A stretch of DNA of 64,000 bases from F22 sp963675625 (GTDB lineage Bacteria > Bacteroidota > Bacteroidia > Bacteroidales > Bacteroidaceae): NCBI GenBank assembly GCA_963675625.1, contig OY776497.1:1302001-1366000 (forward strand), given 5' to 3'. The notes under the pieces are model-generated. The model saw only the letters and a program-made list of their open reading frames with translations, was not told the DNA's origin and did no database searches. A program made the translations under genes and the position numbers. Shown here piece after piece: positions 9,263 to 22,269 of the stretch. Each line of letters begins with the position of its first letter. The first letter of the stretch is position 1.

Positions 9263-9922
9263 TTAGAACCAACTATTGTCTTCAGCCTCTGCATCCACTT
9301 TGACTTTCTTGGCAATAGAATCTTCTTGAGCCGTTACTTCATCCTCTCCATTACCTATCACTAGGGTTAAAGTCGCTCCTTCTGGCACACGTGCTTTTTG
9401 CACTAATATTGAATCCCCCAACTTCACAGCAAAGACCCAATCACGCTGACCGGGTATACTATCATGAGGTGTTAGTTTAAATCCACTAGCACGCAATGTG
9501 GCAACAGCTTGACGCACTGAACTATTATTGGCTACATCAGGCACAGTAACATCTGGTACACTCATGTTGTTTATAGTTATATATACCGTACGTCCCTGTT
9601 TTACTTTGTGCCCTGCTGCTGGACTGTAATCCATCACAACTCCAGGCTGGCTATCAGGTGAATATACAGAGTCAATAACAGCTGCTTTCAACTGATTATC
9701 CTGTAAAGTTCGTTGTGCATCTAGAATAGGCATTTGGCTAATATCAGGTACAGTAATGTACTCGCCATGGCGAGTATATCTAGCTAAAAAACCAAAAGTC
9801 AAATACAAAGCCAACACAAACACAACACATGCTGCCAAAATGTTTAGCCCCCACACAGTTAGTGCGTGACGCCACCCTTTTGATCCTGTGGGCTTATTGG
9901 ATGTTTTTTTATCAGGCATCAT
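9263..9922 (-). CDS. Membrane-anchored PASTA-domain protein
   Basis: The 219-residue protein has a cytoplasmic N-terminus, one membrane segment at about residues 25-50 (LNILAACVVFVLALYLTFGF), and three successive PASTA repeats outside (starting near VPDISQMPILDAQ, YSPAAGHKVKQG/VPDVTVPDVAN and PEGATLTLVIG). PASTA domains bind peptidoglycan fragments or beta-lactams in kinases and penicillin-binding proteins, but here no kinase or transpeptidase domain is attached, as is usual in Bacteroidetes. The gene is followed by the pseudouridine synthase gene and ddl, the usual Bacteroidetes neighbourhood as I recall it. It could start at 9922 or at the second Met, 9919. Confidence 0.88.
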   Translation of the reverse strand: MMPDKKTSNKPTGSKGWRHALTVWGLNILAACVVFVLALYLTFGFLARYTRHGEYITVPDISQMPILDAQRTLQDNQLKAAVIDSVYSPDSQPGVVMDYSPAAGHKVKQGRTVYITINNMSVPDVTVPDVANNSSVRQAVATLRASGFKLTPHDSIPGQRDWVFAVKLGDSILVQKARVPEGATLTLVIGNGEDEVTAQEDSIAKKVKVDAEAEDNSWF

Positions 9923-9954
9923 ACATAAATTCTAAATTCGCTTCAAAGATAGTC

Positions 9955-10005
9955 ATAAAAAAGAAAAGAAGCAGTAGTTTCCGAAGAAACTCTACTTCTT
10001 TTCTT
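9955..10005 (-). terminator. Rho-independent terminator of rpmH
   Basis: A long, nearly perfect stem (9961-9981 with 9985-10005) is capped on the minus strand by a TTCG-like tetraloop and followed by a T-rich tail at 9955-9960. It lies between rpmH and the PASTA gene, so it separates the ribosomal protein transcript from the operon downstream. Confidence 0.9.
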
Positions 10006-10062
10006 TTATCTTGCGCTAAAAAGGCTAGTGCAAGGGGTGCTGATTACATCGAATAATCAGAT

Positions 10063-10221
10063 TTACTTGCGGCCGTTGTATTCGTCTGAAACTGAAAGTT
10101 TCTTGCGACCTTTAGCACGACGAGCAGCTAATACTCGACGTCCGTTTGCAGTAGCCATTCTCTCACGGAAACCGTGTTTGTTTTTTCTCTTTCTGTTCGA
10201 AGGTTGAAAAGTTCTCTTCAT
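10063..10221 (-). CDS. rpmH: Ribosomal protein bL34
   Basis: The 52-residue basic protein begins MKRTFQPSNRKRKNKHGFR and continues with RMATANGRRVLAARRAKGR, the signature of bL34 of the large ribosomal subunit. The length is a few residues above the usual 44-50, with the extra residues in a C-terminal tail (SVSDEYNGRK) as in other Bacteroidetes. It is monocistronic: own promoter upstream and strong terminator downstream. In many bacteria rpmH is next to rnpA and dnaA, but here it is divergent from efp, as in Bacteroides. Confidence 0.98.
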   Translation of the reverse strand: MKRTFQPSNRKRKNKHGFRERMATANGRRVLAARRAKGRKKLSVSDEYNGRK

Positions 10222-10264
10222 CGTTATATTATTTTTATTGTTACTATTCTACACAATCGGTGTG

Positions 10265-10296
10265 CAAAAGTAGGGGTTTCTTTCTAATTTACCAAC
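10265..10296 (-). promoter_or_regulatory. rpmH promoter
   Basis: On the minus strand GTTG (10296-10293, one base off TTTG), 20 bases, then TACTTTTG (10272-10265) match the Bacteroides primary sigma promoter. The leader would be under 45 bases. Confidence 0.7.
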
Positions 10297-10322
10297 GATT
10301 AAGCCTTTTTTTCGTCTTTTCC

Positions 10323-10354
10323 TTTGCGTTTTTTATTGATTTGACCTATTTTTG
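10323..10354 (+). promoter_or_regulatory. efp promoter
   Basis: TTTG (10323-10326), exactly 20 bases, then TATTTTTG (10347-10354) match the Bacteroides primary sigma consensus fully. Transcription should start near 10361, giving a leader of about 78 bases before efp. Confidence 0.85.
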
Positions 10355-10438
10355 TGCTCGCATAGGGGTTCTTTTAGAACTTTCCTTATAATTATGCTTG
10401 AATAGCAGATTCAAAATATCAATTAAAATAGCAGATTT

Positions 10439-11005
10439 ATGATCAAAGCAGAAGACATCAAGAACGGCACGTGCGTAAAGCTAGATGGTCGTCTTTACTT
10501 CGTGGTAGAATTCCTACATGTAAAACCAGGTAAAGGGAATACTTTCGTACGTTCAAAATTAAAGGACGTTGTTGATGGTCGTGTACTAGAACGTACATTC
10601 CAAATTGGTTTTAAACTTGAAGATGTACGTGTAGAACGTCGTCCTTACCAATTCTTATATGTAGATGGCGAGGATTATATCTTCATGAACCAAGAAGATT
10701 ACGAACAAGCTCCTATTCCAAAAGAAATGGTAAAAGGCGTTGAGTTCTTGAAAGAAGGTGGAATTATCGACGTAGTACGCGATGCAAACGAAGACGTAAT
10801 TCTTTACGGAGAACTCCCTACAAAAGTACAATTACTAGTAACTTATACAGAACCTGGATTGAAAGGTGATACAGCAACAAATACTTTGAAACCAGCAACT
10901 TTAGAGACAGGTGCTGAAGTACGTGTTCCACTATTCATCGAAGAAGGTGAAATTATCGAAATCGATACACGCGATGGTTCTTACCAAGGCCGTATCAAAA
11001 AATAA
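10439..11005 (+). CDS. efp: Translation elongation factor P
   Basis: EF-P (188 residues) enters the ribosomal E site and helps peptide bond formation at consecutive prolines. The three beta-barrel domains are present: the KOW-like N-terminal domain with the loop HVKPGKGNTFVRSKLK, whose lysine at the tip (PGKG) is the usual site of modification, the central OB domain, and the C-terminal OB domain with VPLFIEEGEIIEIDTRDGSY. Length is standard. It begins the plus-strand run efp-glycosyltransferase-radC, with a 15-base gap to the next gene, and has a near-perfect promoter upstream. Confidence 0.98.
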   Translation: MIKAEDIKNGTCVKLDGRLYFVVEFLHVKPGKGNTFVRSKLKDVVDGRVLERTFQIGFKLEDVRVERRPYQFLYVDGEDYIFMNQEDYEQAPIPKEMVKGVEFLKEGGIIDVVRDANEDVILYGELPTKVQLLVTYTEPGLKGDTATNTLKPATLETGAEVRVPLFIEEGEIIEIDTRDGSYQGRIKK

Positions 11006-11020
11006 GCAGATCTAATAGAA

Positions 11021-12016
11021 ATGCTTACCTGTTCTTTGATCGTCCCAGTCTACAATCGTCCTAACGAAGTAGATGAACTTCTCCAAAGTATACAGGAGCA
11101 GACAATGATACCTTACGAAATTGTCATTGTTGAAGACGGTTCAGAGATAAGCTGTGAGCAAGTGGTGAAGCATTACGCTTCCCACTTGCCCATAGTCTAT
11201 TATACAAAATCCAATGGCGGTCCTGGAGCTGCACGCAACTACGGTGCTGCACATGCCACTGGTGACTATCTAATCATTCTTGATTCAGATGTCTTACTTC
11301 CTCCACACTATATTCAAACTCTTACCGAAGTCCTTGAAACTGAAAGCATAGATGCCTTCGGTGGTCCTGATGCGGCCCATCCCAACTTCAGTCCTATACA
11401 GAAAGCCATCAGTTATGCCATGACTTCTTTCTATACTACAGGCGGCATACGTGGCAGCAAGAGTAAAGGGATGGACAAGTTTCACCCACGTAGTTTTAAC
11501 ATGGGCATACGCCGCAGTGTCTACGAAACACTGAAGGGATTTAGGGAAATGCGTTTTGGAGAAGATATCGATTTTAGTTATCGGATTCTTGAAGCTGGTT
11601 ACTCCACACAACTCATTCCAGATGCATGGGTCTACCATAAACGTCGATCAACTTTTCAACAATTTTTTAAGCAGGTACACAATTCAGGCATTGCCCGTAT
11701 CAATCTAGAGATACTTCATCCAGGCACCCTAAAGCTAGTTCATACTTTACCTGCACTATTTACAACTGGAACTCTATTTTGTATTGCCATGCGCACCATT
11801 TGGTCATGGACGATGCTTCCCCTATGTATATTTACATTACTCATACTCGTAGATGCCACCAAACAATCTAGAAGTGTACATGTAGGATTACTAGCTATTC
11901 TAGCCGCCTACACGCAACTGATCGGCTATGGCACTGGATTCTTGCGAGCATGTTGGAAGAGGTATATACTAAGGCAAGATAGCTTTGAAGCATTCTCCAA
12001 GAACTTCTACAAATAA
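11021..12016 (+). CDS. Family 2 glycosyltransferase with C-terminal membrane segments
   Basis: The 331-residue protein starts with a GT-A fold: SLIVPVYNRPNEVDELLQSI, IVIVEDGSE, NGGPGAARNYG, and the metal-binding DSD in ILDSDVLLP near residue 90. A GEDIDFSYRI motif near residue 185 is the usual acceptor/catalytic region (ED). Two or three hydrophobic segments near residues 245-315 should anchor it to the inner membrane. The likely role is transfer of a sugar onto a lipid carrier or cell-envelope glycan; donor and acceptor cannot be told. It lies between efp and radC with short gaps (15 and 11 bases). Confidence 0.9.
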   Translation: MLTCSLIVPVYNRPNEVDELLQSIQEQTMIPYEIVIVEDGSEISCEQVVKHYASHLPIVYYTKSNGGPGAARNYGAAHATGDYLIILDSDVLLPPHYIQTLTEVLETESIDAFGGPDAAHPNFSPIQKAISYAMTSFYTTGGIRGSKSKGMDKFHPRSFNMGIRRSVYETLKGFREMRFGEDIDFSYRILEAGYSTQLIPDAWVYHKRRSTFQQFFKQVHNSGIARINLEILHPGTLKLVHTLPALFTTGTLFCIAMRTIWSWTMLPLCIFTLLILVDATKQSRSVHVGLLAILAAYTQLIGYGTGFLRACWKRYILRQDSFEAFSKNFYK

Positions 12017-12027
12017 CACAATAGACT

Positions 12028-12792
12028 ATGAAAAAGACGACAAAAAACGACACACTAGACAACGAATCCACTGCATTATCAGTTCATATTTCCCCCATTT
12101 CGCGCCCCATTCACTCTTGGTCCGAAGATGAACGTCCTCGAGAAAAATTAATCTCCAAAGGTACACGCTCACTTAGTGATGCTGAACTACTAGCGATTTT
12201 AGTTGGGAGTGGTACTGCTAGCGAAAGCGCAGTAGATATGATGCGACGCATCCTCGACACATACGAAAATAATTTATTTCTACTAGGTCGCGCATCCATT
12301 TCAGAACTCACAAGGATTAAAGGAATAGGACCTGCCAAAGCAACGACTATTCTTGCTGCCATGGAACTTAGTAATAGGCAGCGTGTACAAAGCAGCCAGC
12401 TCACACATATTTCATGCAGTGAAGATGCAGCCAAGATCATGGAACCGTTACTAATGGATAGTTGCTATGAAGAATTTTGGGTACTATTGCTCAACCGTGC
12501 CAACCGTATCCTATATAAATATCTCGCGGGAAAAGGAGGTGTAGCAGGGGTAGCGGTAGACACTCATGCGGTCATGCGAGAAGCAATCACACGCAATGCA
12601 ACAGCTATTATAATATGCCACAATCATCCTTCTGGTCAAGCAGTTCCCAGCAAAGAAGACAAAAAGGTAACTGAAATAATATCAAGAGCCTGCCATGCTT
12701 TAAAAATCACATTGCTTGACCACGTCATCGTAGCCAATGAAAAACACTATAGCTTCAGTGATCACGATGAAGATTCACTAAAAGTTCTATAA
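12028..12792 (+). CDS. radC: RadC family JAB/MPN-domain protein
   Basis: The 254-residue protein has an N-terminal helix-hairpin-helix region (SISELTRIKGIGPAKATTI) and a C-terminal MPN/JAB domain with the metal motif HNHPSG followed by SKEDKKV, i.e. the two histidines, Ser and Asp expected for zinc. Upstream in the domain is Glu in EAITRNA. RadC was named for DNA repair, but that role has been withdrawn and its function is unsettled. It closes the efp transcript and faces the rRNA operon terminator. Confidence 0.95.
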   Translation: MKKTTKNDTLDNESTALSVHISPISRPIHSWSEDERPREKLISKGTRSLSDAELLAILVGSGTASESAVDMMRRILDTYENNLFLLGRASISELTRIKGIGPAKATTILAAMELSNRQRVQSSQLTHISCSEDAAKIMEPLLMDSCYEEFWVLLLNRANRILYKYLAGKGGVAGVAVDTHAVMREAITRNATAIIICHNHPSGQAVPSKEDKKVTEIISRACHALKITLLDHVIVANEKHYSFSDHDEDSLKVL

Positions 12793-12868
12793 GTCTATAA
12801 CTCCCCCAACATCATATTGCAATTACACTTCGTATATACTACTTTTTTATCCCCCCTGTGTATAAGAC

Positions 12869-12907
12869 AAAAAAAGAGACCTCCGAGATACATATCTCGA
12901 AGGCCTC
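12869..12907 (-). terminator. rRNA operon terminator
   Basis: A 15-position stem with two mismatches (12876-12890 with 12893-12907) is followed on the minus strand by seven T (12875-12869). It lies directly after 5S rRNA, between it and the convergent radC gene. Confidence 0.9.
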
Positions 12908-12914
12908 ACTAAAA

Positions 12915-13021
<107 letters not shown>

Positions 13022-13084
13022 AAATAAGGTAGACATATCGTACAAACAAATATCATTAATAAAGTAAAGAACATATACTAGAAG

Positions 13085-15955
<2,871 letters not shown>

Positions 15956-16123
15956 CTTCTATACTCATCTAGTATTGCTACTAAATGCGCTCGTATAAAT
16001 TCGTTACTTTACGGTTAATCTATCATTTACATGATTTCATAACAGAAAATTGGTTGTACAATATGTCAAAGATCAATCTGAATAACGCCTCGATCCTATC
16101 TAGAATCAAATGATTATTCCAAG

Positions 16124-16197
16124 TGGAGAATATCGGATTCGAACCGATGACCCCCTGCGTGCAAGGCAGGTGCTCTAGCCAGCTGAGCTAATCCCCC
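16124..16197 (-). tRNA. tRNA-Ala (anticodon TGC)
   Basis: The minus strand folds as a standard 74-base tRNA. The acceptor pairs GGGGGAT with ATTCTCC, the D arm is GCTCAGCTGG, the anticodon loop contains CTTGCAC, and the T arm contains GGTTCGAATCC. CCA is not encoded. It is in the 16S-23S spacer. Confidence 0.97.
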
Positions 16198-16204
16198 AGT
16201 AAAG

Positions 16205-16278
16205 TAGTCCCACGCAGATTTGAACTGCGGACCTCTACATTATCAGTGTAGCGCTCTAACCAACTGAGCTATAGGACT
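16205..16278 (-). tRNA. tRNA-Ile (anticodon GAT)
   Basis: The minus strand folds as a 74-base tRNA with acceptor AGTCCTA/TGGGACT, anticodon loop CTGATAA, and T loop TTCAAAT. CCA is not encoded. It lies seven bases upstream of tRNA-Ala in the 16S-23S spacer, the common Bacteroides arrangement. Confidence 0.97.
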
Positions 16279-16421
16279 AGTTCAAAATAATCTGCTGTGT
16301 GATGGTACTCAGCTTCTTACTTTCTCTTATTTTATTTTATAACAACAAGCAAGTGTACAAGCTTATCAAACCGATAAGGGTAATATACTTGACACCTTTA
16401 AGTGTAATTAGTCATCTCTCC

Positions 16422-17944
<1,523 letters not shown>

Positions 17945-18217
17945 AAAAATATTATTTCACGATATACATATTATATATACAACATGCACATCTAAGTTGA
18001 TCTGTTTAATCAAGATGACCTGATTTCAAGTATTGGATTACACCTGTTTCAATATTAATATTGACGGTTTAATAATTGCTATTATAAAAATCATAATAGC
18101 CTTGTACTACTTGTTGTTATGTAAATATCTTCAAAGAACACTTTTCTTTTTTTGTCTAGCTCTCCGCATGGTAGCCGGTTCACCATTGCAAACCTTGTTT
18201 CTTTCGGAAAGCGGATG
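17945..18217 (-). other. rRNA leader region
   Basis: This AT-rich stretch lies between the second rRNA promoter and mature 16S. It would be transcribed as the pre-rRNA leader and removed in processing. I see no gene in it. Confidence 0.7.
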
Positions 18218-18249
18218 CAAAGATACAAGCTTTTAACTTACGCTCCAAA
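18218..18249 (-). promoter_or_regulatory. rRNA operon promoter P2
   Basis: On the minus strand TTTG (18249-18246), exactly 20 bases, then TATCTTTG (18225-18218) form a perfect Bacteroides promoter about 270 bases upstream of 16S. The -7 element is followed by GCATCCGC, which is also found at P1. Confidence 0.85.
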
Positions 18250-18381
18250 TTATTTGAGCAGAAAATTTGAACTTTATTTTTGAACCGAAACTCAAAACGT
18301 ATCCAAGCAAATACAAACACAAAACTAGAAGAATCAATGCGGTTCGTTAACCGCAGGCACCCCGTTTCCTGATTGCGGATG

Positions 18382-18413
18382 CAAAAGTAGGGCTTTTAAA
18401 CATACACACCAAA
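18382..18413 (-). promoter_or_regulatory. rRNA operon promoter P1
   Basis: On the minus strand TTTG (18413-18410), exactly 20 bases, then TACTTTTG (18389-18382) form a second perfect promoter 164 bases upstream of P2. Its downstream GCATCCGC is identical to that at P2, suggesting an ancestral duplication or a selected start-site sequence. Confidence 0.85.
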
Positions 18414-18590
18414 TAAATACACGAGAAATGTTACAAGAATGTGGGCTTTTAACAGAAAAAGACAATGAAAAAGCAAGACAAGGAAAGAACACATTATATA
18501 TATAACACAAAGGAGGAGAAGCGATGTGCGCAATAGGTGCTCAAGAGGGCGCGAAGCTATGGCAGAAAAAGACAGAGTAGTATGAGAACG

Positions 18591-18684
18591 ACCTACTCTA
18601 CATGTAAAGTAGGTCTTACTACACATGTAGAGTAGAATGTGCTTTACATGTAAAGTAGATCCTACTACACATGTAGAGTAGGTA
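18591..18684. repeat. Array of four palindromes with 23-bp period
   Basis: Four palindromes are centred on ACATGT at 18600-18605, 18623-18628, 18646-18651 and 18669-18674, exactly 23 bases apart. Units 1 and 3 share TACATGTAAAGTAG; units 2 and 4 share TACTACACATGTAGAGTAG. The array is therefore also two copies of a 46-bp direct repeat. It lies outside any gene, about 180 bases upstream of rRNA P1 and 270 bases upstream of rnr. It may be a row of dimeric protein-binding sites; no known protein can be named. Confidence 0.9.
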
Positions 18685-18952
18685 CATCTCCTTTAAAGGG
18701 AACGACGTGGTCTATAGGGAGGAACGCTACTAAGAGTAAGGAAAAACGGGAAAAGAAAGCTATAGCACAAAAAAAACAACTATAAAAACCACCAAAGTCT
18801 TCCAAATAAGAAGCACGAACAACAACAAACAGAGCCTCATCATAAAAAACAGACCCTAAAGTTTCACACCTGCAAAAAAAATTGCTTACTTTGTATATGT
18901 CTTTCATCTAAAAAGACACTGACAATCAGAGAAATAATAAACAAAACTGTAT
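18685..18952. other. Intergenic region upstream of rnr
   Basis: No gene is recognised here. The purine-rich sequence near 18770-18880 precedes TTACTTTGTATATG at about 18887-18900, which resembles a shortened -7 element for rnr (TACTTTG), without a good -33. The rnr promoter is probably here. Confidence 0.4.
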
Positions 18953-21205
18953 ATGACACAAAAAAAGAGTAAAGCGACTTCTAAAGACAAGTCTTATATA
19001 AAGAAGAAAAGTTCCTCAAAAAAAGCGGGAAAACGCCTTAAAAAGATAGACATCGTTAAACGAGTACAAACTCTTTTTGACGAACACCCATTAGAGACAT
19101 ACACTCTAAAAGACATTTTCAGATCAACAAATATGACAACTCATCCTATGAAGATGCTTTGTCGCACAGTGCTGCAAGAATTTGTTTTAGACGACTATCT
19201 AAAAGAAGTCGCAAGCAACACATTCAAACGTCATATGCAAGATCGCGAAATAATAGGAATCTTTAATCGAAAACGAAACGGAAAGAACTTTGTTATATCC
19301 GAAGAATTAACGGAAGAAGAAGCCCTAAAACATAACATCCTTTATACTGAGGAGGACACTGAAGAAAGTGAACATATTTTTATAGCTGAAAGAAACGCAG
19401 CGCGCGCTATGAATGGCGACCGTGTACGCGTTGCACTTTTCGCCAAACGCAACTACCAAGAGACAGAAGGTGAAGTTGTTGAGATCCTAGAAAGAGCAGA
19501 CAATCAGTATATAGGTACATTGGAAGTTAATAAAAACTTTGCTTTTTTAGTGACCGAAGATCGCACTTTAGCTAATGACATCTTCATCCCAAAAAATAAA
19601 CTAAAAAGGGGGCAAACTGGCGACAAAGCAATTGTACGTGTTACAGAATGGCCTGAACGTGCAAAAAATCCGACAGGAGAAGTTATTGACATTCTTGGAA
19701 AAGCAGGTGAAAACACGGCTGAAATGCATGCTATTCTTGCCGAATATGGGCTACCATACACCTATCCAGAACGCGTAGAAAAAGCAGCCGAAGACATCTC
19801 TGAATTTATCAGTGATGAAGAGCGCAAAAAACGCGAGGATTTTCGCAACGCTGTTACTTTCACCATAGACCCCAAAGACGCCAAAGATTTTGATGATGCC
19901 CTTTCTGTACAAACCCTAGATAATGGAAACTACGAGATCGGAGTACATATTGCCGATGTATCCCATTACGTACCAGAAGGTAGCATCATTGATAAAGAAG
20001 CAGCCAATCGTGCCACCTCTGTCTACTTAGTAGATCGCACCATTCCTATGCTTCCAGAACGTCTCTGTAACTTTATTTGCTCGCTTCGTCCACAAGAAGA
20101 GAAGTGCGCCTATTCTGTCATTTTTGAAATGAACGATAAAGCTGAAGTTATTCATTCACGTGTTAAACACACCGTAATCTATTCAGACCGTCGCTTTACT
20201 TACGAAGAAGCTCAAAATATTATAGAGACAGGAGAAGGTGATTATAAAGACGAAATACTAATCCTAAATACACTTGCACAAATCTTACGAAAACAAAGAT
20301 ACGCTGCAGGCGCAATTAATTTCGAGCGTCATGAAGTTAAATTCGAAATTGATGAAAATGGGAAGCCTCTAAGCGTATTCTTCAAAGTAGCCAAAGAAGC
20401 CAACAAACTTGTCGAAGAATTCATGCTTTTGGCCAATAGAACAGTCGCAGAAAAGATTGGCAACGTACCTAAAAACAAAAAGGCCAAGGTGCTTCCTTAC
20501 CGCATTCATGACACCCCCGACCCAGACAAAATCGACAACCTACAACAGTTTATCGCACGATTTGGCTACAAACTACATACAGGAGGTACACAAACAGATT
20601 TGTCCAAGTCAATCAACTTACTGCTAGATAACGTACAAGGTAAAAAAGAAGAAAACCTTATAGAGACAGTATCTATTCGCGCCATGGCCAAAGCCACTTA
20701 TACGACCCATAACATAGGACACTATGGTCTTGGGTTCAAATTTTACACTCATTTCACTTCACCTATTCGACGATATCCCGACCTTATGGTACATCGCCTA
20801 CTTACTAGATATTTAGATGAAGATGGACGTACAGTGACAGAAAAAAAATACGAAGATCTATGTCGCCATAGCAGCGCCATGGAAGTATTAGCCAGTCAAG
20901 CTGAACGTTCAAGTATTAAATACAAGCAAGTTGAGTTTATGGCCGACAAACTTGGACAAACATTCGATGGCGTTATCTCTGGGGTAACCGAATGGGGACT
21001 TTATGTAGAAATCAACGAAAACAAATGCGAAGGAATGGTCCCTTGCCGTGATCTTGATGACGACTTCTACGATTTCGATGACAAGAACTATTGCCTAAGA
21101 GGGCGCAGAAAGCATAAAACATACAGTTTAGGCGATCCAGTCACCATTCAAGTAGCTCGAACCAATTTGGAACGAAAACAACTTGACTTTACCCTTATAG
21201 AATAG
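18953..21205 (+). CDS. rnr: Ribonuclease R
   Basis: RNase R (750 residues) degrades structured RNA 3' to 5' and takes part in rRNA and mRNA turnover. After a very basic N-terminal tail (many KKKSSSKK) comes a winged-helix region, two cold-shock domains at about residues 80-240, the RNB catalytic domain with FTIDPKDAKDFDDALS (the metal-binding aspartates), HFTSPIRRYPDLMVHRLL near residue 610, and an S1 domain at the end (FDGVISGVTEWGLYVEI). Length is usual. The gene stands alone and ends just before a candidate promoter for the serine acetyltransferase. Confidence 0.96.
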   Translation: MTQKKSKATSKDKSYIKKKSSSKKAGKRLKKIDIVKRVQTLFDEHPLETYTLKDIFRSTNMTTHPMKMLCRTVLQEFVLDDYLKEVASNTFKRHMQDREIIGIFNRKRNGKNFVISEELTEEEALKHNILYTEEDTEESEHIFIAERNAARAMNGDRVRVALFAKRNYQETEGEVVEILERADNQYIGTLEVNKNFAFLVTEDRTLANDIFIPKNKLKRGQTGDKAIVRVTEWPERAKNPTGEVIDILGKAGENTAEMHAILAEYGLPYTYPERVEKAAEDISEFISDEERKKREDFRNAVTFTIDPKDAKDFDDALSVQTLDNGNYEIGVHIADVSHYVPEGSIIDKEAANRATSVYLVDRTIPMLPERLCNFICSLRPQEEKCAYSVIFEMNDKAEVIHSRVKHTVIYSDRRFTYEEAQNIIETGEGDYKDEILILNTLAQILRKQRYAAGAINFERHEVKFEIDENGKPLSVFFKVAKEANKLVEEFMLLANRTVAEKIGNVPKNKKAKVLPYRIHDTPDPDKIDNLQQFIARFGYKLHTGGTQTDLSKSINLLLDNVQGKKEENLIETVSIRAMAKATYTTHNIGHYGLGFKFYTHFTSPIRRYPDLMVHRLLTRYLDEDGRTVTEKKYEDLCRHSSAMEVLASQAERSSIKYKQVEFMADKLGQTFDGVISGVTEWGLYVEINENKCEGMVPCRDLDDDFYDFDDKNYCLRGRRKHKTYSLGDPVTIQVARTNLERKQLDFTLIE

Positions 21206-21225
21206 GCTATTTCGAAAAAAATAGC

Positions 21226-21233
21226 TATCTTTG
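21226..21233 (+). promoter_or_regulatory. Candidate -7 element for the serine acetyltransferase gene
   Basis: TATCTTTG lies 31 bases before the start codon at 21265. No TTTG is found at the right distance upstream. A small GCTATTT/AAATAGC hairpin just before it may be part of rnr termination. Confidence 0.45.
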
Positions 21234-21264
21234 CCGCACATATTTACATTGAATTAATAATAGG

Positions 21265-22218
21265 ATGGAAAATAGAAAAGCAAAATTTACCTCCGTACTT
21301 AATACGGTAACAGAAGCATTATCTTCCAAAGAATCTTATCAAGGACTTTTTCACCAGCATAACGAAGGTGAACCCATCCCTTCATCCAAAACTTTGAAGG
21401 AGATTGTCAACTTACTTCGCGCCATCCTATTTCCTGGATATTATGGAAAATCTTCCATATGCAGTTCAACTATAAAATATCATATAGGCGTACATGTAGA
21501 ATATGTTTATGAGCAACTTAGCAAACAAATTTTGGCAGGCATTTGCTTTAGCAACCAGCAGGAAGCTGGTGACAATGTTTGCGCTGCATGCAGCAAAGAA
21601 GAGCATAAACGAGCCAATAAGATAGCCACACTTTTCCTTGAAAGTCTCCCTGAGATGCGCACGATACTAGCAACTGACGTACGTGCAGCATACGAAGGCG
21701 ACCCCGCAGCAACAAGTTACGGAGAAATAATAGCGTGCTATCCTGGAATCAAAGCCATTACTAATTATCGTATAGCACACAAATTATTACAACTGGAAGT
21801 TCCTCTTATTCCAAGGATGATTACCGAATTAGCCCATAGTGAAACAGGTATAGATATTCATCCTGGTGCACAAATAGGCACCCACTTTAGCATTGATCAC
21901 GGCACAGGTGTTGTTATTGGTGCCACATCTATCATTGGCAACCATGTGCAATTATATCAAGGTGTTACACTAGGTGCCAAAAGTTTCCCTCTAGACGACG
22001 ATGGCAACCCAATTAAGGGAATTCCACGCCACCCTATCCTGAAAGATCACGTATGTTGTTACTCCAACTCCACTATTCTTGGCCGAATAACCATTGGCGA
22101 AGGTAGTGTCATTGGAGGTAACGTGTGGGTCACTGAAAACGTGGCTCCAGGTATAAAAATCGTACAACCCAAACCCAAACATAACATTGTATTAAGTAAT
22201 GACTCCACAGACTTTTAG
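21265..22218 (+). CDS. cysE: Serine O-acetyltransferase
   Basis: The enzyme makes O-acetylserine from serine and acetyl-CoA, the first step of cysteine synthesis. The 317-residue protein has an N-terminal helical domain (YEGDPAATSYGEII, YRIAHKLLQL) and a C-terminal left-handed hexapeptide-repeat domain (GIDIHPGAQIGTHFSIDHGTGVVIG, with the catalytic Asp-His). The insert GAKSFPLDDDGNPIKGIPRHP is typical of the Bacteroidetes/plant-like EpsC branch. Length is longer than E. coli CysE (273) because of the N-terminal extension. No cysteine synthase gene is adjacent. Confidence 0.93.
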   Translation: MENRKAKFTSVLNTVTEALSSKESYQGLFHQHNEGEPIPSSKTLKEIVNLLRAILFPGYYGKSSICSSTIKYHIGVHVEYVYEQLSKQILAGICFSNQQEAGDNVCAACSKEEHKRANKIATLFLESLPEMRTILATDVRAAYEGDPAATSYGEIIACYPGIKAITNYRIAHKLLQLEVPLIPRMITELAHSETGIDIHPGAQIGTHFSIDHGTGVVIGATSIIGNHVQLYQGVTLGAKSFPLDDDGNPIKGIPRHPILKDHVCCYSNSTILGRITIGEGSVIGGNVWVTENVAPGIKIVQPKPKHNIVLSNDSTDF

Positions 22219-22269
22219 GAGTCCAGGATATTTAAAAATAAAAATAATTACGAATAAAGAAGAGAAGAG

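Noticed and set aside
9253..9315. Longer start for the pseudouridine synthase
   Set aside because: It overlaps the PASTA gene by 53 bases and adds a basic segment not expected in the family.
18591..18684. CRISPR array
   Set aside because: The units are palindromes in direct contact, without variable spacers, and no cas gene is present.
18396..18907. Two minus-strand frames of 76 and 80 codons upstream of rnr
   Set aside because: They overlap the rRNA promoter and palindrome array, have low-complexity hydrophobic composition and no start context.
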